NCBI GenBank assembly: GCA_032622095.1
Contig: CP136064.1
Span: forward strand, 186,788,209-186,852,208
Reading direction: 5' to 3'
From: Siphonodentalium dalli
Lineage: Eukaryota > Mollusca > Scaphopoda > Gadilida > Siphonodentaliidae
DNA length: 64,000 nt
Numbering within the stretch: the stretch's first letter is position 1; every line of letters starts with the position of its first letter. Below, piece after piece: positions 12,621 through 22,277 of the stretch. Under the pieces are notes generated by a model. It ran no database searches. It was not told the DNA's origin and worked only from the letters and a program-made list of their open reading frames with translations. Position numbers and translations under genes: made by a program.

Positions 12621-13195
12621 ATTCAGGCAGAGAGACGACCCGTCGTCCTTGGGACAGACGGCCTATTTATATATATATATCTTTAATTCCTCCATATAAA
12701 TGAAGATATGATATACACATGTAATACAAGAACATACAAAAACAATAGAACATAGGAACGAGAACATAACATATATACATGTACACACTTTATGTATGTG
12801 CAAAGCAAAACGAATATAGATGGAAACAGATCGGCCGGGCACACGAACAAGACAGAGAGAGATAGAGAGAGAGAGAGAGAGAGCGCCGGATACAGATAGA
12901 GACAGTATGGGAAAATAGGATGAAATGAGTTAAGTTAGAGAAAAGTGGGGAGAAACAGAGAGGGGTTAATTGAAGCTAGATAATCCTAAATTCATGGAGA
13001 ACTGTAGCACCCAGCCGACCACACGACCAGATGTTCGCTCACATCACAGTTGTCAGACACCGTTGTTGGACATTACAAACAAATAGTAGACCCAACACAA
13101 CACCATTGTATATAAGAGGGCTACCAATTATTTATATTTGCCAACAATGGTGACTTTCTTCTCCCACTGACTACATGCATATAAGTGACAAACAA

Positions 13196-16100
13196 TTATG
13201 ACGCCAATGACGAACGATGGTTCCATTCGCACCACAGCGCCCTAGTCGCCTTCAAGAAGTATCTCAATATGGTTTGAGGTGGAATGCATGCAATGTCCAA
13301 AAGTTCAATTGGCAAATAGCCTAGAAAGAGGGCAATAAGTCTCTGCTGATCAAAAGACTCCACAAGTTGAAATGCCCCTAAAGGCAACATATCTATAAAG
13401 TGATACCAAAAATGATTACGCGACGCTGCAAGTTCTGGGCAAACCGCTATAATGTGTTGCGGTAGGTCTATATAACTTCGCGCACATAACAGGCACTGAG
13501 TTTCGCCAGCAAAATTTCGGTAACACAGTAGCTGTGTCGCGATGAAAAATGACTCCTTCTCATCTGGGTACTTTTGGCAGACTTTCCATAAAAACGATAA
13601 TTCTGGACTGCTGTGAACCAAACGAAATCTATCAAAGGTGGGTTCCGTGCGCACCCTGTGAGACCATTCAGATTTCCAAACATGACTGCCCTGTTTCGAT
13701 AGGGTTTTCCAAACTGTTTTCTCTGGAAACAGAGCTGTTGATATGTATTGAGACATATAGGAGGACAAACTCCAGTTATCAAGAATACAGGATAGGTCCT
13801 GAAAAAACACATTCTTCGATGCAGTGTTGGATTCATATGAAAAGCTCAGTAATCTGATAATAAATACATCTTTAACAGTTTTTTTAGACTCGAGTAAACA
13901 AAATGACGAAAACAAGGACACTTTTCTACAATTAATGAATGTGATTAAAGGAGGAATACCAAGCAGACCCAAGACCATGTCTGTGCTAGTCCTAGTTTTG
14001 AGGCCTTGTATAAGTTTGAGGCACATACGATGTGCTTTCTCTAGTTGAACAGTGTCCGATTGAGAGAGACCACACAAAAATTCACTACCGTATAAGCCTC
14101 GCGGTAAGACCACGGACTTGTAAATCTTGAGAGAGCTCGCTGGGGTAATACCGCCTGCATGCAGGCCAGCATTAGCCAAAGAGAAGAAAGCATTCTTCGT
14201 TTTTGTACAAATATTGTCAACAAGTTTTGAGCGAAAATTATATTTCTCAAGCGGAATACCTAAATGAGTAACACTGTCGGTTTCTGTTAGGCCATGAGAA
14301 GACATGTGCCAGTTCTTATGACGTTTAAGTGCTGCGTTAGCACTTTCATTGAAAACAATGACATGGGTTTTGTTTGTGTTGTATCTATAACGCCATTTCA
14401 AGCTATATTCGACACATATATCGACAAGAGACTGAAGTCCATATGCAGTTAAAGAGAAAAGTGCCATGTCATCGGCATGCGTTGGACATGTGCAATTTGC
14501 ACCTTGCATCGAAAGGCCATATCCCGATGACTTTAGATTTGACAAAAGATCATTGATATATATAATATAAAAGAGGGGAGATAATGTACCTCCCTGCCTT
14601 GTTCCTTGCAGCATTGGGATCCACCTAGAGCAACCACCTTGGTATTTAATGCAGCAGCTGATATTGTTCAACAAGTGGTAAAATAGCCTCCAAATTTTTC
14701 CCTGTAATTGCCTCTTATGCAGTTTATACAATAAACCGTTTATCCAAACACTATCGAAAGCTTTCCATACATCCAAGAAACAGGCAAACAGTTTGCTCTG
14801 TCTCTCGGATGTATACGCTATACTTTCTGTTACAAGAAAAGAAGACATGTTGCAACTTATGCCCCGCTGGAACCCATTCTGCAAGGAATCAACTTCAATT
14901 GCAAAGGCAGTATACTTCTCCATTCTCGATAATAAAAGTTTCTCAAAAAGTTTATATATTGCTGGTAGCAGAGTAATTGCTCTGTAGCTATCAAAGGAAT
15001 CTTTTGGTTTAGGATGTCCCTTATATAGAGATATTATACAACCACGCTTAGCACCAAGTGGTATATGTTCAAATTGGAAGAAATAGTTGTACAAGGTAGC
15101 AATGCAGCGGGCAAGAGCCTCACCACCAAAAATAATATGCTCATAATTTACACCATCTGTACCAGCTGCTTTGTTGAGGTTTAAAGTGCGACAAAGAGAT
15201 GTGATTTCCTTCATATTAGTTGGAAAAGTTAACAATCCGTCTAATGGGCATGTTGAATTTTTCATCGATTCGGTCTCTACAAATTGGTTGACATGGTTAA
15301 AATGTGATTCGTCAAACTTGGGATCCGTTAGCGGTGTGGAAAAAATGTTATAATAGTACTCAGCCCAAGCTTCAAGAATATCTGGGGTTTCTCGTACTAT
15401 CGAATTTTGAAAGGAGAAGTGTGTGCTACCAAGTGTCCCTAATGATTTGCGTTTCGCGTTGAAGAGTCTGAAGAAAGTATCTTGATCACACTCAGCGCTT
15501 TTATCTATGTCATCGTTAAAAGAGCGAAGAAAATTAGTTGATGCCCTCCGGTATTCGCGCCTGAAAGAGCATTTGGCATCTTTATAACAGCGATATAAAC
15601 CAGTTGCATCATTAATTGGCCTACCAACCGAAATCCAAACAGATCTGTGATATCGCATACTCTTGTGAAGTAAGCTTAATTCTTTCGACCAGTAAGGTTT
15701 AAGAAACTTCTTAAAACGTTTCTTTGGGATATTATTCTGAGCAGAAACTGTGATAGAGTTAACTATGTTTTCATAAAATGTATCCAACTCAGATTTGTTA
15801 TTTACGTCATCGCGTGGTAACGATGTAGCTAAATCTGACTGATACGACAATTGCATTACAGTGTCTAGCTTAAACTTCTTCCAACTGAACTTACATGTAC
15901 TATGGCTTGGAATTGTACTACTTCGAGGTGTATATGTATAGTCATCGTACTTCATCATGACGTAAATGGGCCTATGGTTGGACACATTGATTGCATCATC
16001 ATCCAGAATTTCGCAATGAAAAATAAGATCAGTGTCGTCTTTGTTGACGACAATGTGATCGATCACTGAACCAGGATAACCCATGGCAGGAACGTGTGTT

Positions 16101-16837
16101 GCAGGTATATTCAGGGGAAAAGACACGACATTGACAGAGATAAACTTATTGTCTAAAAACTTCTTAAATGATTTGGCACGCGCATCATCACGCTGAAGGC
16201 TTGCATTGAAGTCGCCCATAAAAACCACTTTGCCGAGAACACTATATGTATCGCGGAGGTCAATCAACTTCTGGATGTACTCCCGGAAAAATGCAACAGT
16301 ATAGTTCGTAGACGGAAGATAAACTTGGAATATGAAAATATATCTCCTTCCCATGTTTACTTGTATGCCGATAATGCGATCATCATTTATATCAAGACGG
16401 GTTATTCTGCTCCCGAGCCTATCGCGATTCCACATGAGGCATACGCCACCAGAGTAACGCCCGCGTTTCCAAGGGAGGCGTTGAGAAAAATCGCTAACAG
16501 CAAAAAAGTCATATTTTGAGTTAATGTGGCGAAAGTAAGGTAAATCTGCATCACATAACCAATGCTCGCTGATGCCACAGATATCCAGGTTCAGTTTGTC
16601 AAGAAAATTACTGAGATAACACGCAGACGAAAGAATACCAGTCGCGTTCCATGTGCCAAAGGAAAGCATTTTGTGGATCAAGATACTTTGCACCAGTGGA
16701 AAATCATACATTTGAGCCACCGCAGGAAGCTCATCCTTCTTTGATAAATACTGAAAATGTGAGACACAGAATAATAGCGACAAAATACATATCAAATACA
16801 TTAACCAAGTAACAATTCTGCACTTATTTGCCTTCAT
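13196..16837 (-). CDS. LINE ORF2: APE endonuclease and reverse transcriptase (1213 aa)
   Basis: This protein nicks target DNA and copies its own RNA at the nick. The apurinic-type endonuclease spans about residues 57-295: WNATG (N64), SEHW (E91), GDFNA (208-212), SVIDH (257-261) and SNHRP (H288). The reverse transcriptase spans about 555-860: SYRAITLLPAIYK, FLDVWKAFD (D689), QGTRQGGTLSPL, and HADD at 787-790 in place of the usual (F/Y)ADD. A C-terminal zinc knuckle follows the pattern C1115-x2-C1118-x9-H1128-x4-C1133. No stop or frameshift interrupts the frame. The first 56 residues are unusual: they include a strongly hydrophobic segment (about 10-25), and M57 directly precedes the endonuclease, so translation may start there. 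RNase H was not seen. Confidence 0.93.
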   Translation of the reverse strand: MKANKCRIVTWLMYLICILSLLFCVSHFQYLSKKDELPAVAQMYDFPLVQSILIHKMLSFGTWNATGILSSACYLSNFLDKLNLDICGISEHWLCDADLPYFRHINSKYDFFAVSDFSQRLPWKRGRYSGGVCLMWNRDRLGSRITRLDINDDRIIGIQVNMGRRYIFIFQVYLPSTNYTVAFFREYIQKLIDLRDTYSVLGKVVFMGDFNASLQRDDARAKSFKKFLDNKFISVNVVSFPLNIPATHVPAMGYPGSVIDHIVVNKDDTDLIFHCEILDDDAINVSNHRPIYVMMKYDDYTYTPRSSTIPSHSTCKFSWKKFKLDTVMQLSYQSDLATSLPRDDVNNKSELDTFYENIVNSITVSAQNNIPKKRFKKFLKPYWSKELSLLHKSMRYHRSVWISVGRPINDATGLYRCYKDAKCSFRREYRRASTNFLRSFNDDIDKSAECDQDTFFRLFNAKRKSLGTLGSTHFSFQNSIVRETPDILEAWAEYYYNIFSTPLTDPKFDESHFNHVNQFVETESMKNSTCPLDGLLTFPTNMKEITSLCRTLNLNKAAGTDGVNYEHIIFGGEALARCIATLYNYFFQFEHIPLGAKRGCIISLYKGHPKPKDSFDSYRAITLLPAIYKLFEKLLLSRMEKYTAFAIEVDSLQNGFQRGISCNMSSFLVTESIAYTSERQSKLFACFLDVWKAFDSVWINGLLYKLHKRQLQGKIWRLFYHLLNNISCCIKYQGGCSRWIPMLQGTRQGGTLSPLFYIIYINDLLSNLKSSGYGLSMQGANCTCPTHADDMALFSLTAYGLQSLVDICVEYSLKWRYRYNTNKTHVIVFNESANAALKRHKNWHMSSHGLTETDSVTHLGIPLEKYNFRSKLVDNICTKTKNAFFSLANAGLHAGGITPASSLKIYKSVVLPRGLYGSEFLCGLSQSDTVQLEKAHRMCLKLIQGLKTRTSTDMVLGLLGIPPLITFINCRKVSLFSSFCLLESKKTVKDVFIIRLLSFSYESNTASKNVFFQDLSCILDNWSLSSYMSQYISTALFPEKTVWKTLSKQGSHVWKSEWSHRVRTEPTFDRFRLVHSSPELSFLWKVCQKYPDEKESFFIATQLLCYRNFAGETQCLLCARSYIDLPQHIIAVCPELAASRNHFWYHFIDMLPLGAFQLVESFDQQRLIALFLGYLPIELLDIACIPPQTILRYFLKATRALWCEWNHRSSLAS

Positions 16838-16894
16838 GTCTCGCTGAGGAATGCGAAACTGTTAAAAGAGAGATAACCCCATTCTGTAAATGAG

Positions 16895-17572
16895 TTAACT
16901 AGAGTACTGTCCCTTTTGTGTTGTAGATGTATAAACTTTGTGTTCGACCCACTCTTTACATTGAACGTCGTTGGGCCAAAAGTGAGGTTCCAGAACGTCA
17001 CCTACGTTATCTACACACACATTGATTCTTGCCGATGTGTAACTAGAACGTCGTGTCCTGAAAATTCTGATGATGGTGTACGGAATGTCATACTTTTCCA
17101 AATAGGAATTCAAAACATTAGCATCACAATTTAATGGCAGGTTAGTAACAAAGAGACGAGCTGTCTTCATGGGATTATCATGTTTTTGATGCATAAATTT
17201 CCGATAGCGTTGATTATGAGAATAATGAGAACGATCACTGCTGTCAGATGCACGTCGTCGTCGATCAAAGTTTTCCTCAGGTTTACTTGTATTGGTGTGG
17301 CGATATTTTGTGGCAGCACCCCTTGATTCACCAGGGGAATCTTCAACAGTGATGTCTTCCAAGTACGATTCCTTACGATAAGCTGTCTGAGAGGCTGTTT
17401 CCTTTACCGAGATAGGCGATGATTTCGGGGATTGCCGAGAAGTAGGTGATTTCCCATCAAAAGTGTTGTTTGCAGAGGAGTCACAAAATTGCAAGATGCC
17501 ACGGGATATGTCAGATTGACATTGGTTTATATACAACAAAGACTTTTGTAGCGAGTCAGCGAATTCACTCAT
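16895..17572 (-). CDS. LINE ORF1 protein with RRM-like C-terminal domain (225 aa)
   Basis: This frame lies 57 bp upstream of ORF2 on the same strand, the expected place for a LINE ORF1, whose product binds element RNA. Residues 1-140 are polar and low in complexity (Ser, Arg and Lys rich), with a SDRSHYSHNQR stretch. The last third begins ARLFVTNLPLN, which resembles an RNP2-like strand of an RRM fold, and contains a region ending FWPNDVQCKEW. I recall similar 'xWPxxVxxRxW' endings in ORF1 proteins of CR1/L2-type elements. No zinc knuckle is seen. The RRM call is by motif only. Confidence 0.7.
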   Translation of the reverse strand: MSEFADSLQKSLLYINQCQSDISRGILQFCDSSANNTFDGKSPTSRQSPKSSPISVKETASQTAYRKESYLEDITVEDSPGESRGAATKYRHTNTSKPEENFDRRRRASDSSDRSHYSHNQRYRKFMHQKHDNPMKTARLFVTNLPLNCDANVLNSYLEKYDIPYTIIRIFRTRRSSYTSARINVCVDNVGDVLEPHFWPNDVQCKEWVEHKVYTSTTQKGQYSS

Positions 17573-18050
17573 TTTATTAAATGTTTTTGTACTTTTCTAG
17601 TATAGAACACATACAGATGGTGGCTTTATGGTGTCAAATCGGGAATTGAGAAGAAAATGGCGGCCTATATAAATGTGTTCTTGCCTCAATGCACGCCATT
17701 AATATTGGATTAATGGCTCAATAATTTGGGTTTCTATATGCTCTTTTTAAGAGTGTGGGTTGTGTTCATAAAGACACTAGTAACAAGAATGGCATAGCAT
17801 TGATCCATGTTTGATGTATTGAGTACATTATTACATCATATTAATCAGAATATGGTTGAGGAACTAATACAGGGACGTAGCTACAGGTTGTGTGGGGTGC
17901 CACAGTGAGGACCATAATTTTCAATAATTTCATGACTCAAATTCCAATAGTTGTACTTATACTTATACATTTAGTTCCTCACATAGCAGTACATTAATCA
18001 GTTTATTTAAATTTTATGGAAATTTTATGATCTCACCCCCAGTTGAAACC

Positions 18051-18664
18051 AGGTTCGTGAAGTTGGATCGAAATTCGGTGGAGATTCGCGTGAAGTTAGA
18101 TTGAAGTTCGAAGTTCGAAATTCGGTGGAGAATCAACCCCCAATTTTTTTTGCCTCAATTTCATTGTTCCAATTCGTGCTCCCCAGCTAGAATTTTGGGT
18201 CAAAAGTGATTTTTTTCACTTTTTCTGAGATACTGCTGGATTTTGCCACGGCGCTAGACTTAGAAAATTTCGACTTCAATATTAAGGTGCCGAAGGGAAG
18301 TGGCACTGTTAATGGCTGGATCGAGCTGAAACTTGGTATTTTTTATACTTTCCATAAGAGAATCCAGCAAACTAACGCCCAGCTTCGAGAAATTACTTGA
18401 TCTGTAGGTTTGAATTTCAATCTGAATTTCAATCTGGGAGAATTTTGATCTGGATTGAAGTTCGAAATTCAGATTGAAATTCAACCCCTAATTTCTTTTG
18501 CATCAAGTTCATTGTTGTGATCTAATTCGTGCTCGCCTGCTCGAATTTTGGGTCAAAAGTGATTTTGTTTAACTTTTTCTGAGATACTGCTGGACTTCGA
18601 ACTTCAATCTAACTTCACGCGAATCTCCACCGAATTTCTAACTTCGATCCAACTTCACGAACCC
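18051..18664. mobile_element. MULE-like MITE with perfect 9-bp target duplication
   Basis: Terminal inverted repeats of about 60 bp (18051-18117 and 18595-18664; ends ggttcgtgaagttggatcga) differ mainly by one 7-nt indel. The 9-bp sequence gttgaaacc flanks both ends (18042-18050 and 18665-18673). Long TIRs with a 9-bp duplication are typical of Mutator-like elements. The interior is a diverged direct duplication of about 150 bp (each half runs from the caacccc(c/t)aatttc type start to gagatactgctgga). It has no coding capacity. Removing the element joins the flanks into a plausible empty site. Confidence 0.85.
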
Positions 18665-19251
18665 GTTGAAACCCCTAGCAACGTCCACGAACGAATACGA
18701 GTTACATGTATTCAAATTCCAAGGAATCACTTTTGAAAAGTATGGTCCTCATTGGGGGGTGCATGAGTCCCTGCACAAAAAATTTCACTCTTACGTGTTT
18801 TTGATAATACTAATTGAAACATGTCTTGAAAAGGAGATTATTTTGTTCATTCTTGTTGGAAACGCTGCCGGGAAGATATATATACATAGCATCGTTGTCA
18901 AAATATGTGTTCAATTTATGGCTGATAATCCGGGTTCCTGTGACATATACTTGTTTTCATGAAATATTTTTTTATGTTTACTTTCTTTTATTTCGTATCA
19001 TATTTATCGTTGTGCATGCTTCATTGATGTTATTCTTTTTGCGCTCAAATTTGTGATAAAGATATTCTTTTGTTGATACTATTAGCAAATTGGTAAGTAT
19101 ATTTCTATATAAGTTGTGAGTTTCATATCATTTTCCGACGTTTTACATTTATAAAAATTCTGCATAACTGATTTATTTTTGTGACATTCAAATAATACCC
19201 CTTCGGTTAACCGAAGTTTCCTGATCTATTGACATCCATGTGTGTGCTTAA

Positions 19252-19346
19252 AGATACACAATCCGATTTAACACCCCAAAATTACTATTCTTCGGCTTCG
19301 TGCATGGGTAAACAAATATTTGATTTGAGTCGAGGAATCCACAATC
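19252..19346. mobile_element. MITE-B fragment
   Basis: A TTAA at 19248-19251 is followed by agatacacaatccgattta, then the gatttgagtcgaggaatcc block typical of MITE-B. The other end is missing, and the hAT-like element at 19368 lies immediately downstream, so it may have inserted into this copy. Confidence 0.55.
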
Positions 19347-19367
19347 AGTGCTCAGCCGTGTTATCAG

Positions 19368-19809
19368 TAGGACTGCAACGATTCAACGCGAATCCGATGT
19401 ATCGCATTTTAAAGTTCACGATCCAATGCATCGTATTGGGAGGGTCGATGCTATGCAAAAACACTTAATGTAATCAGAGTTATCAATAGTCAGAAATAGA
19501 AACTTTTCCACTCAAAACTTCACATCTGGGCAGATCTGGGGACTGTATTAGCTATATTATAGTCTATACTTAATATCCAGTAATATCCAGCCATGCATTT
19601 TGGCCATTTTAGTTAGGTCTTGTAATTTACATCAATGAATATGCTGAGGTGAAGACTGGTGAGAATATACATACTAAAAATGATTAAGTGTTTCATCTAG
19701 TTTTCACAGCCGTCAGTTTCCAAACATTTGTATCGCGATGCGCATCGCATCGTGATGGTATACTCGCGATTCGGATCGCATCGTGAAGGTCTGAATAGTT
19801 GCAGCCCTA
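19368..19809. mobile_element. hAT-like MITE
   Basis: The left end TAGGACTGCAACGATTC and the reverse complement of the right end, TAGGGCTGCAACTATTC, match the CAGGGCTGCAAC-type termini I associate with hAT elements. The flanking 8-mers gttatcag (19360-19367) and tttatgag (19810-19817) agree at 6 of 8 positions, consistent with a decayed 8-bp TSD. Subterminal sequence is rich in gcgatgcg(a/c)atc motifs on both sides. The 442-bp interior has no transposase. Confidence 0.65.
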
Positions 19810-19999
19810 TTTATGAGACTTCGATTTTTTTATTCAGTTATTTTTTCACCTCCTGGAATTTTTGGTGGCCTGGCAAAAATTCCGCTGACTTCTTCCAGAA
19901 ATAGTACAGACATGCGCGTACGCCGCTACGAGAGGTCACACAAGGTCACTGATCGATATACCATGCATCAGCGCATCGGTGGCGATCGCAAATTAATTC

Positions 20000-20570
20000 A
20001 GAATGAATATACATGCATAATTATACTTATTTACGAATTGGTAACAATGTTTCATTCATGCAAATAGACATGGGATATGGCACCACGCTGGTTGCACGTG
20101 GGAATGGAATACTTATGTGTTTACGTTTGCGATAAAACGCGTTCGAACTGGGAATCACCATATGTGGGAGTTGTAAACCACACCCACTCATACTCCAAAC
20201 TGCCAATAAATCCCGTTATTATGGAAATGTTTCGGCAAATATGATATCGTGATTGGTATTGTGAATATTAATTTGTAATAAACTGATTTGGATAACTAAA
20301 CTGGCTTTTTGGTGAAATTCCATTCTTGCAATGTTGAATCGGATTATGAATCTGTAATGGGGAAGCATTCATTGTAGCCTAATGTTCTGCACAAATTTTA
20401 TGAAAGTGTATAGATATAGTTGATACACAATCTCGAAACATTTTTATATTATCTTTTGAAAAGTCACGTTAAACTGTTTGTCATTTTCTACAAGCTCCAT
20501 TCGAGATTGAAACGGTGATCGAACCAGCTATACTAGGAACGTGACGACGTTTTTTTTTTAGGTGGGGGGG
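20000..20570. other. Non-coding stretch
   Basis: No gene, RNA or clear repeat was recognised here. Confidence 0.4.
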
Positions 20571-20592
20571 GCATGGTGTCTGAGTCTCACCA

Positions 20593-20759
20593 CATGAGCT
20601 TGGAATTTGGTCAAAACCCCTCTTTTATTGGCGGAACCACCACCCGGGACCATAGGGCAAAACCCATCTTTTATTGGCGGAACCACCACCAGGACCATAG
20701 GGTCCCGGGTGGTGGTTCCGCCAATAAAAGAGGGGGTTTGACCAAATTCCAAGCTCATG
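20593..20759. repeat. Long hairpin with about 58-bp near-perfect arms
   Basis: The arm 20593-20652 (catgagcttggaatttggtc onward) is the reverse complement of 20701-20759 with about one mismatch. The loop (20653-20700) repeats part of the left arm again (cttttattggcggaaccacc). It looks like a recent partial duplication within a hairpin MITE. Open frames on both strands here are artefacts of the symmetry. Confidence 0.85.
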
Positions 20760-21439
20760 ATGTGGTCTCACACACACATATCCCAAGTTTGGCAAACATT
20801 TTCAACATCTGGAAATTTCATGCCCGGCAGAATATATCGGTTGGAAATTTCAGACTCATATAGGTTCAAATTGTTCTGATAGTTTGTTTTTCCAACCAGC
20901 ACTTAGTCAAACTCCAGGCAGAGTTATCTCTCATCGCTCCACTGAGATACCACTGTCACAAGGACATTTGGTAAGGATTACTGACATTATCTTAGATCTT
21001 GTGTTTTAGGATTAAAATCGTCTTTGTCTGGTTCAGTTCATATTGTTCTTATCAATACCGAAATAATTACAAACGTTTAGTGGTCAAATAAGAAAAACGT
21101 GACTAAATGTAGGTCCGACGATACGTAAAAATAGATGTGTCGTTCCGCAAATGCAAAGAGTGCGCTGCGTGGAGTTCGACGCTTTGTGTGGAATATGGTG
21201 TGTAAGACCCGTGCCATGCAGGCAAAAGTAGCAGTTTCTAAAACTTCGGTGGAAATCGGCCCAGCGGATACCGGGAAATCGGCCCAGCGGATACCGAGAT
21301 ACCCTATGCATCAAATTTCGTCCGTAAAAATCCGCCAGTTTAACCCGATTTGATTTCCACTCAAGTATATAAACGCGCCTCATATACACACGCTCATTAA
21401 TTATCAAGTTTCAACGTAAAGATAAATTACCATCGGTGC

Positions 21440-21940
21440 CCGAGATATCGCCAAGACGTCTGAAACAGTCAAATGCATCGGCCGGTTAAGCGTTAACGTG
21501 ATCTAACGTTATGACCTCTAACGACGTCATAGAAGTTACGCATTGTTTTTATCCTGATGGAAGATAGTACCACTTCTTCTTGATAATTGAGGCAGATAAC
21601 TAAAACGGATACATACGCATTATATATCGTTGGAAAGAGGAAACACGAAAGATTCTCACAGTGTCATTATTATGACTGACATTTTATTATTCGCGCTGTT
21701 TCGAATCGATTTGTAAGCACCGAACTCAAACGAAAGTCCCGTAACACAGCGTAAAAACAGATTTGACCTCGGCACGTGAAAAGTTTACCTCGGATCTGAA
21801 AATCAATAGGCCTATGTTACTCCTGACCCGAAAATACCCCCACATACCAAGTTTCATCGAAATCGGGTCGGCCGTTTTCGAGTTCATCGATTACACACAC
21901 ACAAACAAACAAACAGATCTTCCAAAATATATAATAGACT
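21440..21940 (+). mobile_element. U repeat, copy 1 (P1-related element)
   Basis: This is a roughly 500-bp block containing cagtcaaatgcatcggc, tgacctctaacgacgtcata and ttgaggcagataactaaaac. It ends in an (acac)(acaa) microsatellite and agatcttccaaaatatataa. A direct second copy lies at 26816-27366. Its tail resembles the P1 tail (gaggtcttcaaaatatatat), so it is probably a P1 relative with a different core. The P1 array starts directly after it. Confidence 0.8.
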
Positions 21941-22277
21941 AGCCGATGAGCCCGACGTTGTCCGGGCTATTCAAAAACCAAATTTCAAGTCGATAGCTCT
22001 ACCCAGCCCGACGTTGTCCGGGCTATTCAAAAACCAAATTTCAAGTCGATAGCTCTACCCGTTTCCGAGATCTGGTCTGCGCATGCGCGAAGCTGGCGTC
22101 GCACGGGCTCGGCGACCCGATAAAATTCGTATCCGGGGCAATATACATTCACATACCAAATTTCAAGTCGATAGCTCCACCCGTTTCCGATATATCGTCT
22201 GCGCATGCGCGAAGCGGGCGCCTCACGGGCTCGCCAATACGACAACGTCCACCGCCTGGTCAAACTACACACACGTA

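Larger units (their letters stand above)
12666..17660 (-). mobile_element. Apparently intact two-ORF non-LTR retrotransposon (LINE)
   Basis: On the minus strand the order is a short 5' leader (17660-17573), ORF1 (17572-16895), a 57-bp gap, ORF2 (16837-13196) and a 3' UTR of about 530 bp ending in an AT-rich (ta)n tail near 12668. An 8-bp match, cggcctat, flanks the proposed ends (12659-12666 and 17661-17668) and may be the target-site duplication, so exact ends are tentative. Both ORFs are uninterrupted, which suggests a recent insertion. The APE endonuclease, RT and terminal CCHC order places it in the CR1/Jockey/I-like assemblage; the clade cannot be fixed by eye. Confidence 0.8.

Noticed and set aside
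20558-20863. Overlapping sense and antisense frames of 66 and 96 aa
   Set aside because: They result from the near-perfect inverted repeat at 20593-20759, which makes both strands read alike.
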